NCBI RefSeq assembly: GCF_905147365.1
Contig: NC_056406.1
Span: 3,422,501-3,486,500, forward strand
Length of the DNA stretch: 64,000 nucleotides
From: Aricia agestis
Taxonomy: Eukaryota; Arthropoda; Insecta; Lepidoptera; Lycaenidae
Direction of reading: 5' to 3'
The notes beneath the pieces were generated by a model. It was not told where the DNA came from. It searched no databases and saw only the letters and a list, made by a program, of their open reading frames with translations. The position numbers and the translations under genes are program-made. Below, piece by piece: positions 31,066 through 40,135 of the stretch. Numbering within the stretch: the first letter of the stretch is position 1; every line of letters begins with the position of its first letter.

Positions 31066-31788
31066 GTAATTTATTTTATAAAAGTCGTAAAAAAATCGGG
31101 TATCTATATAAATAAACGCAAAAAGTAGTAAATTAACCAAAATACGTCTATTCATCCACAAGTTGTAAAAACTTAGATATTATTTAAGCTTTATTTTTTT
31201 ATTTCTTAATTTTCTTCTTCCTTAACTTCCTATGTATAATATAGGAAGTTGAGGAATGACAACAATTTTACACACGTTTCAGCTACTTCAACTGGCAAGT
31301 GATTCAATACCACTGCTGTTGATGCCCATTACTACAAGTAAAAGAGTAAACGTTTCGCTTTCGCATTCGTGCGGCTTCGCTTTAGTTGTGAATAATGTGA
31401 CGCTTCCATGCGCTTTGATACTGCAGTAATATAAATTGAAGGGTTTTTTTACAAAAACTACATAACTAGCATTTTTTGTGATTTCGAGATTTTGACAACA
31501 CTGGATTCCTTAAAGTCAGTGTATGTCGTTTTTAAAAAAACAACCAATCTTACAAGTCATAGCCTTTTAAAAAACGACTACTTTTGCAAGAACTACAAAT
31601 CTTTTTTAGATTTTCACAAAAACAATTTATGTGAACGCATTTTAGCAGTTTTTGTAAAAAAAAAGAACGTCACTGATAGCTGTCAAACGAACGTCGTCCT
31701 TTCACCTTTGACATTGCGTGAAGAAGTCCTTTAAGCCACTCTGACATTGGCAACTCACCGAGGCGGCCATTTTTAAAAGAAGAAGAAG
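31066..31788. other. Leader region of the broken TE-like gene; no other gene
   Basis: AT-rich. A small inverted repeat AACTTCCTAT..ATAGGAAGTT lies at about 31225-31251. The ORF at 31492-31734 has no recognisable domain and overlaps what should be the 5' region of the gene starting at 31789. Confidence 0.3.
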
Positions 31789-32398
31789 ATGTCGAATACC
31801 ACGCGAAATGATTGTGATATTAATAATGGGAATAAAAAGCGAAAACGGAAGGAAAAGAAAGAAGATATTATTAAAAATAAGAAGGCTAGAGGTCTGGAGC
31901 ATATAAATCAAATGAACAAACTTGTTCCAGCACGAAAAAGTGGTCCTGATTGCCGGTATGTTTATTTAGTATTTTTGTTTTTGTTTTGGAGAAATTTTAT
32001 TATTATTCTTTAGTTTTAGTTCATAAAACCCTAAAAAATCGTTTTTTCTTCTTTACAGTTGCAAAAGATTTAAGTGTTATACGAAAATTGACACTAGACA
32101 AAGAGAAATGATATTGATGAACTTTAAGGCTCAACTCACACTGGCACAGAGTCGAAGCGACGCGACGCGTTATATTTTTCAGCCTATAGCATATTCATCT
32201 CTATTGTTCCATTATTTAAGTACAAATTTGTGCTATGTAAATATGGAAGCGCACGTCGACGCGCGTTGACGCGCGCATTCGCGCTTCGACGCTCGGCTGG
32301 AGTCGAGCGGATTCGCGAGTCGCCGCGCGTTACTCGGCCGCAGTGACGCGTCAGACGCCGACCACTACGGACGGACGACAGTGCTGAACTATACGACA

Positions 32399-34866
32399 AT
32401 GGACGAAGATGAAAAATTAATTTTTTTAGTACAGAAATATGAATGTCTGTTTAACGTCAAGGCGAAAACCTACAGTGATAAAAATTGTAGGAAAAATGCC
32501 TGGCAAAAAGTAAGCGGTGAAATGCAAATTTCTGGTAAGTTCTAACTGTTTATTATTACATTTACATAACATACACAATAGTTATAAAGGGTGTAAAAAA
32601 ATTAAACCCAGAACCGAAAGTGGGGAACACTACTTATCAATGCGAACATTTTCCCTCAAGAAACTATACCTGGGAAATCAAGTTTTTCAGGGATAATTAG
32701 GTGCGTAGTTTGTACTCATTTGGTTGTTATATTAACATATTCGTGTTTTGTATCATGCTACCAGCATTTAAAATCGCTAACGAAATCGGTAACAGGGTAA
32801 ATAACACGAATTGTATGAAATATCATCAATTCAAGTATATACTTTGAAACCGATTATCCTGGAAACCCTTGATTTCCCAGGTATGGTTTCTTGGGAAAAA
32901 ATGTTTGTATTGACGAGTAGTTTTCCCCACTTTCGGTTCTGGGGGTAATTTTTTTACACCCTTTATTTTATGTACACGCGATGTAAATCCAATGAAGTAT
33001 TCAGTTGTGTTTAATAATGTAACATTATGACCACTTTTTTAACATCGTGTGATCATTTCGTTTTGCCATGGTACTGCCCCATGCTCGGATATAAAATAAG
33101 ATTTGAATTTATCTCTGATCACCATGGCATTTGACGTAGTTTGGTTATCGACTGACCGCATATTTTGTAATATACTATTACTTGGCAATTGCAAGTTTTC
33201 GAGTTCGTCATTTTCTCTTATGTAATTATGCAAACATGTGCATGCAAGAACCATAGAATCAAGATGCATCGGTTGCATTTTTATTTTTTTTTGAAAAACC
33301 TCAAATTTTTGTGACAGGATTCCGAAAGCAATTTCTACTAGGCGCCTTGCTCGACTTAAGCGATAATTAAAAATTTTCTTTTCATGATTGTCAGACACCT
33401 GATTTCCAGGATATGGTCTCATAATGTGTTCGGACAAGGGAAATGCTTCGTCTCCTACAAAAACATGTGGCATTTCTTCTATCATACCTGGCAACCTTTT
33501 ATTAGGCGGTATAGCAATCGTATTATTTTGTAATCTTTGTCCAAATTTAGAGCTGTTTAATATGCCGCTATCACTGTTACGTCCATATGCTCCAATGTCA
33601 ACAATAATGAATTTGTACTTTGCGTCAACAACGGCTAACAAGACAGTACTGAAATATTTTTTGTAATTAAAGTAGAGACTGCCACTATTCCAGGGAGCCC
33701 TTATATTGACGTGTTTACCGTCAATTGCCCCTATACAATTAGGGAAATTCCATATGGTTCTGAATTCCTCCTCTATTTTAGTCCATAATTCTTGTGTAGG
33801 CTTCGGCATAACAAGTGGCTGTAAATATTTCCATATTGCTGCGGAAACTTCATGTACAATTGTTAAAACAGTGCTGTATCCTACTCGATAACTTTGACCT
33901 AAGGCTTGAAAGCTTATCGCCGTAGTCAGAAATCTGTAACAATTTAAAAAATACACGTAAATAATACATTTTATTAGATTAAAATAAAAGTTACAATTTT
34001 GTGTTCCTTTTTCAGAGGCGGAGTGTCAAAAGCGGTGGAAAAGAATTCGAGATTGCTACAAAAAGGCCATTAGATTAAGGCAATTTAAGAGTGGTTCTGC
34101 TAGATCAAATGATAAGCCAATAAGATTTGAAAAAGAATTGGAGTTTTTAAAACCATACTTGCAGAACAAACCACAGACGTGTAACTTAGATAGCTCCGAA
34201 GAAACTGACCTAAACACTGATACCGACACCAACTTGTCCGCTGCGTTGCCATCTCGACCCGAATCACAATTATCCAACCATTCCGATACTACACGAAAGA
34301 AGTCCCAACCACTATCACAAATGTTATTCGCGCAATATCTGGAAAATAAGAAAAAAGAAGAAGATCCAACAGACACATTTTTTCTCTCTATGTCTAAAAC
34401 CGTTAAACAGATGCCAATACAAATGCAAGCGCAACTGAAACGACAGATATTACTTTTAGTAACTGACGCGGAAATAAAAGTTGCTTCCAATGCTTCCTTT
34501 CAACCTGAAACAACTAATATCAACCCAAGGCAAGCAAATACTTCTTCATCCAGTGGCTATACAACAGAACTACGAACCGAATCAGAAAGTCTTCAGCTGC
34601 AATCTAATTCCACTAACTATAATGTTAACACATATACAATGCAGCCAAATACCGGCTATTATACAATACAGCTACCAACCACTTATACTCCTTCTACAAA
34701 TACGTCAACCAGTACCAACTGCACAACCATTAATCAGTTCGGAAATAGCACTTCTTCGAGCTATCGTATAGAAAATCTCGAGCTGCCACCTTCACCGTAC
34801 ATACCATTGCCGATTGGGATGACGACGCGGCAACGGAGGGAAGGCGATAATGACGACAGTGAATGA
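32399..34866 (+). CDS. Harbinger MADF-BESS accessory protein, two exons, 328 aa
   Basis: The exons are 32399-32534 and 34016-34866 (donor ctg|gtaagt, acceptor tttttcag), giving 987 nt without a stop until 34864. The MADF domain spans about residues 1-100: EDEKLIFLVQKYECLF, CRKNAWQKVSGEMQIS, ECQKRWKRIRDCYKKAI. A Ser/Thr-rich linker leads to a BESS motif (DPTDTFFLSMSKTVKQMPIQ) near residues 200-240, and the tail is Asn/Thr-rich. In Harbinger elements this partner binds DNA and brings the transposase to the nucleus and the ends. Its 1.48 kb intron contains the catalytic exon of the transposase on the other strand. Confidence 0.88.
32584..32966. mobile_element. MITE of about 383 bp with TIRs of roughly 110 bp inside the Harbinger
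   Basis: The left end ATAAAGGGTGTAAAAAAATT and the inverse at 32947-32966 begin arms that match imperfectly for about 110 bp, including 'gaaccgaaagtgggg' and 'cctgggaaatcaag'. It lies in the MADF intron, so it is spliced out. No ORF. Confidence 0.75.
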
Positions 34867-35970
34867 CGTTATGTATGGCTGATGAATGCCCTGATTTATT
34901 AATTATTAAACTAAGTAAACAGGGTGGGACGGTTCTCCAAAAAATTATAAATACTTATTTTTTGTCATACCTACCTATACTTTCCGGAAATAATGTCATG
35001 TAGTTTTTAGCTTAAAATGATGTGATATATGCATGCTATCAGTTTCTGGAGAACTGTTCCTTACACCTTGTATAATAATGCGTAAAAATTATGATTCAAG
35101 ATAAATAAATCTATATAAATAAAAACAAATGCTTTTATTTTTGTCCTATTTGTGTTCTCAAACTGTCGATCATATTGTAACGAAACTAAGGCAGGGTGTT
35201 CTGACGACGCTCGAGAAAAATCCACTGATGTTATAAAGGTCTTCTCACGCAAAATTACAGAACTACTAGGTACGTTACGGTACTACCACCGCCTATCATT
35301 TAAAAGCAAATTGAAATAACAAATGCACACACATCCGAGGGGCTAGTGTGAGTTTGATCGAGTACGAAACGTTACTATCGCGTCTGTCGGAATCAAAACT
35401 TCCCCATACGTCCGCTAGGGGCGCTGTTCGATTTCCCATACTAATTCGGCTGTGACGCAGACGCGATAGTAACGTTTCGTACTCGATCAAACTCACACAA
35501 GGGGTACCGCTCGTTCATCAAGTCCAGTATTACTATGCTTGCGCTGAATTCGAACACAGTTTTCCGAGTCATAGTCGATCAAAAATAACAATAATAGCTC
35601 TTAAAAATTTACGTACATACCTCAAGCATATTGATATCCGCTCTTCAACGGAAATAGGTATTCTTAAATTTGTTTCTTGCTTTTGGATGTGAGGCCTCAA
35701 AATATTTACCAAATTTTCAAATTTATCTAAGCCCATTTTATAATAATCATAAAAATATCTTGGGTCCTGGCTTAAATCGTTACTACAAAGTGTTTTGAAT
35801 TCGCCAAGAATATGTCTTTTCTTCCATAACTCGTGAACCCAAAATTTTCGTTTTATTTTCCTATTCTCAGCTTCTGATATAATTTTACTTTCTTCCTCTT
35901 CAACTTCTGATATTAGCGCAATCATGATAAGATCGATATCAACCATCGTATACTGCCGAGCGAGCACCAT
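33039..35970 (-). CDS. Harbinger transposase (DDE_Tnp_4 / HARBI1-like), two exons, about 406-414 aa
   Basis: Exon 1 is 35970-35621 and exon 2 is 33933-33039 on the minus strand; the junction (AG|A) joins ERISICL-R to FLTTAISFQALGQSYRVG, the canonical helix-turn-helix region. Catalytic motifs are in exon 2: IGAIDGKHVNIRAP (first Asp), DIGAYGRNSDSGIL (second Asp) and RRLVEIAFGILSQKF (Glu). The frame is open throughout. The start may be the Met at 35970 or the one at 35946. Its 1.69 kb intron contains exon 2 of the MADF gene in antisense. Confidence 0.9.
34919..35073. mobile_element. Short MITE-like element in the transposase intron
   Basis: The ends 'acagggtgggacggttctcca' and 'tggagaactgttccttacaccttgt' are imperfect inverse copies. 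The length is about 150 bp with an AT-rich centre. It lies between the MADF stop and transposase exon 1. Confidence 0.5.
35346..35498. mobile_element. 153 bp MITE / foldback with perfect 41 bp TIRs
   Basis: Positions 35346-35386 and 35458-35498 are exact inverse copies, starting GTGTGAGTTTGATCGAGTAC. The 71 bp centre contains 'ctaggggcgctgttcg'. It lies inside the Harbinger transposase intron. Perfect arms indicate youth. Confidence 0.9.
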
Positions 35971-37599
35971 TCACGAATGTTCGAAAGTCACTAGTCCAGC
36001 ACTGTGATCCGAACGCGCTAATACGAGCATCGTCGCGCGCAGACGCACGTCGCCGCGCGGACACGCGCGTCGCCGTGCAAAACATGACGCGTCGCTTCGC
36101 TTCGACTCTGTGCCAGTGTGAGTTGAGCCTAATGATATTGGCAATAAAAATGTACAGGATGCATATTTAATGGGATTGATGTCAGCCTCTCCGACAGCAA
36201 GACACACAGTGAACAATCCACAACGGTTTAGATTGTCTTCTTTTAGTTACAAAATCCGCATAGGACTTGATGAGACTGTAGTGTGCCTGACAGCATTCTG
36301 TAATATACATGGTGTAACAATTGGGCGTATACGACGATTGCAAGATCTTATGGCAACAAACATCCCATCTCCAAGAGATCAGCGAGGTAAGCACACAGAA
36401 AATCGAGCAAAAAAGACTCCAGAATGTATTTTAAATCTGATACCCTATCATATTTCTTCATTCCCTGCTCGACAATCTCGTTATTCACTCCGTGATAATC
36501 CTAACTGTTATTATTTGGATGAGGAATTATCAGTCACAGAAATGCATAAGCTGTTCCTGTCCATGTACCACATAAATGTCAGTTTCATGGTGTACTGGTC
36601 TATTTTCAAGAAGGAATACAAACTCAAATTTGGTCTGCCTAGAACAGATACCTGTGCTGTTTGTGATTCATCTAACTTAAAAATAAAATGTGCTGCTTTA
36701 CCTGAAACTGTTCGAATTTTGCAAACGGAACATAAATTACATTTATGTAAGGCTGAAAAATTTCATGAGATAAAGAGACAACAAAAAGAAAGAGCACAGC
36801 AAGGAAAATGTGTATGCTTGAGTTTCGACTACATGCAAAACTTATCATTACCACATATAAGAACAGGAGATGTCTTTTATGCAAGACAGCTTTGGTACTA
36901 TGTATTTGGCATACATGACCTAGCTAGAAATAAAGTACGTATGAATTCTTCTGGAGACTGAAGGCAAAAAAGGGCAAAATGATGTGACTTCATTACTGTT
37001 AAAGTATTTTAATGAGCATGATTTTGATAGTGAGCATTTAGTATTACTTAGCGATGGATGCCCCGGGCAAAATAAAAAGTATGTCATGGTTTATTTTTTG
37101 TATGCCTTAGTTCATATACTAGGAATGTTCAGTCCATAGAATATATTTTTCCTATCCGTGGCCACTCATATCTTCCTAATGATCAAGATTTTTCCTTGAT
37201 TGGAAAATTAAAGAAAACATGCACTGTAGAGACTGATGATGAATGGGATGTTATAATAGGTTCTGCACGCAAACACCCCTCTGCATTTGAAGTTAAAAGA
37301 ATAACACATGATGTGTTCTATGATATGAAAAAATTTTTAGAGCCATTTTTCCTGAAGCAAAGTAAACCTGCCATGAGAATAAAAGAAGTACGAATGTTAA
37401 AAATTAAAAAAGAAAGTCCTTTTGTATTTGTTAAATAAAAACTTTACTGGTGAATGGACAAAAATCCATATCCGTACAAAACGTGCGCTTCCTAATGATG
37501 CTATCCTTGAACCATTATACAAAAATAAAATACCACTCAACCCAAACAAGGCTGCTGATTTAAAAAATTTAAAAACATTTCTTAGTGATTCTTCGAAAT

Positions 37600-38058
37600 G
37601 GGGATTGTCCATTTTTTTTTAATTTTGCTCATTACAAAAACATTTCGAGGAATAAGGTCAGTGAATGTTTTTCTGTATATAAACGAAAAAAATACCCATT
37701 AGTTACTTATATTTTTGAACAAATACGTTTAACCTTTGTTTGACCTTCAATGGCGTTAAATTAGCAATAAATTCGACCAACATACGTTTCGAACATTTTT
37801 TAAGCTTCTCGTATCAGCTTTCACATAATGAGAACTTGCATTTGACGAACCAGCCATTATAAATAAGATTGAAAGGAAATTTAAAACATATACAGAGGTC
37901 AATTGGCGGCAGATGATGACGTCAGAGCGAAATTTAAAAATTTATTGAGAAAAAACTAGCCAATGAATTTCAAAATTATTTAATTTATATTCTTAAAATA
38001 CCCTATTTTAACGAAAAAAAAAATAAAAAGTACATGTGATTTTTTTTGGACAATGCCC
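37600..38058. mobile_element. 459 bp MITE in the TE-like gene
   Basis: The ends GGGGATTGTCCA and its inverse (TGGACAATGCCC) are flanked by AT on both sides. Deleting it with one AT joins DSSK to LDFYNQILAGSEAEE in frame, which supports the exact boundaries. It has no ORF. Confidence 0.75.
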
Positions 38059-38164
38059 ATTGGATTTCTATAATCAAATTTTAGCAGGAAGTGAAGCTGA
38101 AGAAACTCCAAGCTCCAGTTATGTTGAAATTGAAAATGAAGACAATAGTAGTGGAGAAGAATAA

Positions 38165-38289
38165 AGTCTTTGTAATGTTGTTTGCATTAAAGAAATAAAA
38201 GTATTGCTTCTTTCCCTAATTTGTTTTATTTCAAGTGTTAGCTAGTATCTGTGCCTAGCATATAGCATCAAATTTAGTTTATTCATTAT
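38165..38289. other. 3' UTR of the broken TE-like gene
   Basis: After the TAA, 'attaaagaaataaaag' looks like a polyadenylation signal at about 38188-38203. The TTAT at 38286-38289 is the left target copy of the next element. Confidence 0.5.
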
Positions 38290-39059
38290 CCGCTCGCTTC
38301 ACCGGACGTGAGGCGCATTGGACCAGTGGCTTCACTTTGGATACTGTAGTACCCAAGATCATTTGTCCGTCGCTTCACCTTGGACACTAGAGTGACCAAG
38401 AAGTAGAACGCCGAAAAATATATCTCTCCTGCTTAAACACGTAAAAAATACGTCTAGTACAAACATCCATCCTTTTCTCGCTAAATTTTATCATACTTTT
38501 CACCTAGATGTCGCTACGATTCATACAAATGTGAATGACTTATTTCATTTCAAAGTCGGGCGTTCGCCACGAGGCAATTTGTCCACCTATGTGCAATTGT
38601 TTTTGTAAAAGAAGTTGTGAAATATCCAAGTAATTGGTAAGTCGAATTATACCTGATAGTGCCTACATGTTCGCTGATAAATTTGTGAACAAAATTCCAT
38701 TAATACCTGAAAAATCACCCAAGTTTTTTGAAATAAAACTGTACTGCCTTCCGCCTCAGGCAGATGGGTGAACATTTTTTTGTTTTTGCTTAGCTATTTA
38801 TTATCATTTTGATTAAAGTACAGCATGAATTGGATACTGTAAGAAGCATGGAGACGCTATACATGCTTTTTGTCCTTAAAACTCACATTATAATGTAGGA
38901 TTACACTTTTTAAATCCAACTGTTCAAAACCTTACTAGTTTGGACACCCCAGTACCCACGATGAATGTAAAGTATTTAGCTAAAGCCAGTACGCACTGAG
39001 TTCAGAATAATTTGTAGGTACGTAGTTTGTGTCTATTTAGATTATTAGAGTTATTTTTA

Positions 39060-39497
39060 GGGTTCCGTACCCAAAGGGAAAAAACGGGACCCTATTACTG
39101 AGACATCGATGTCTGTCCTGTCCGTCTGTCTGTCAGTCTGTCTCCAGGCTGTAACTCAAGAACCGCTATAGCTAGACTTCTGAAATTTTCACAGATTGCG
39201 TATTTCTGTTGCCGCTACAACAACAAATACTAAAAATAAAATAAAATAAATATTTAAGGGGAGCTCCCATACAACAAACTGAATTTTTTGCTCGATATCA
39301 ATTATGACAACTGGTAGGGACATGAAATTTTCACAAAATCCTTAATTAACTTTTAATAATTAGTAATAATATTAAAATAAAATAAAAATTTAAGGGGGGG
39401 CTCCCATACAAAAACACAATTTTTGGCCTAATTTTGCTTTGGCGTAATAACGGTACGGAACCCTTCGTGCGCGAGTCTGACTCGCACTTGGCCGATT
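39060..39497. mobile_element. Lepidopteran repeat with GGGTTCCGTAC inverted ends
   Basis: It begins agggttccgtacccaaaggg, has 'gtccgtctgtctgtc' near the start, and ends 'gtacggaacccttcgtgcgcgagtctgactcgcacttggccg'. GTACGGAACCC is the inverse of the start, and the last part forms a hairpin. I recognise this as a common lepidopteran repeat; its superfamily is unclear to me. Confidence 0.7.
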
Positions 39498-39591
39498 ATT
39501 TATGAATATATTCCCGTGTTTTTTTCTGTTTGTTGTAGGTAAACATTTTGAAAAGCTACCTACACTTACCGTTCTATCATCAACTATAACA

Positions 39592-39876
39592 ATGGTAGTT
39601 CTGTTGGACGTGGATAATTATTTCAATCGAACAGATTTCTATATATTTTGGCAACAAAATCTAAAATGGCCATGGCTGTTGACACATTTTATTAAACGTG
39701 ATTCATGTTTTGGTTGTGGTCACAGCACAAACTTACATTCAACACCACATTTCATTCTTACTTATCATGACCGAATGATAAAACAATTATTCTACAGCAA
39801 CTTTTTTTGGTGTCAAATATGTAATTTTTCTATTTATGAACATTATCTTGCTGACGAATGTTCTTTTTGTAACTGA
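39592..39876 (+). CDS. Small CxxC-rich protein, 94 aa, unknown
   Basis: The ATG at 39592 has a good context (acaatgg) and the frame ends with TGA at 39874-39876; AATAAA follows at about 39902. The product has an N-terminal YFNRTDFYIFWQQNLKWPW stretch and three CxxC pairs: CFGC, CQIC and CSFC, the last two residues from the C-terminus. That fits a small zinc-binding protein. A splice acceptor (gttgtag) lies at about 39539, so it may have an upstream leader exon (possible donor at 38636). It lies inside the piggyBac-like element, in the same orientation as the transposase. I do not recognise the family. Confidence 0.5.
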   Translation: MVVLLDVDNYFNRTDFYIFWQQNLKWPWLLTHFIKRDSCFGCGHSTNLHSTPHFILTYHDRMIKQLFYSNFFWCQICNFSIYEHYLADECSFCN

Positions 39877-40135
39877 TTGAAACATGATACCGAGGTACTC
39901 AAATAAATGATCAGCCTATTCTAATTTTTATCATAGCCTCTCATTCAATTACTTTTTTATACACTGTGTAACTGAAAAAGCACAAAACCTGAAAAACGGT
40001 TCAGAAAAGGTTCGTTTTATTTAAATTATAATCCTCAAAATGGTGAACGTTTACTAACATAAAAATAATATACAATTACTGCTTTTACTCCATCGCATGT
40101 TTATCTTCCAAACAGTTGCTTGCTTATTACTCATC

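Larger units (their letters stand above)
32128..36129. mobile_element. Complete PIF/Harbinger element (4.0 kb) with TAA target duplication
   Basis: The ends GGCTCAACTCACACTGGCAC and its inverse form TIRs that match for about 33 bp. TAA is duplicated at 32125-32127 and 36130-36132, the usual 3 bp Harbinger target. It carries the two standard genes, a DDE nuclease (minus strand) and a MADF-BESS protein (plus strand), both with open spliced frames. Removing the element and one TAA restores the reading frame of the host gene at the insertion point. Confidence 0.92.
31789..38164 (+). pseudogene. Large TE-like gene of an uncharacterised family, split by Harbinger and a MITE
   Basis: Exon 1 (31789-31955) encodes a Lys-rich start and LVPARKSGPDCR. 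After an intron (31956-32058, gt/ag), CKRFKCYTKIDTRQREMIL continues to 32127, where Harbinger sits. The same frame resumes at 36133: DAYLMGLMSASPTARHTV, PSPRDQRGKH, ISSFPARQSRYSLRDN, PRTDTCAVCDSSNL, CVCLSFDYMQNLSLPHIRTG. Further on, in shifted frames, are VLLSDGCPGQNKKYVMVYFL, FPIRGHSYLPNDQDFSLI and an acidic C-terminus ending at 38164. These motifs (PGPDC, HY/RYSLR, CD.C, SD.C.GQN, GHS.LPND.DF) belong to a widespread arthropod family, its C-terminal part probably the DUF7869 domain. Frameshifts near 36950, 37120 and 37425 also break it. Confidence 0.75.
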
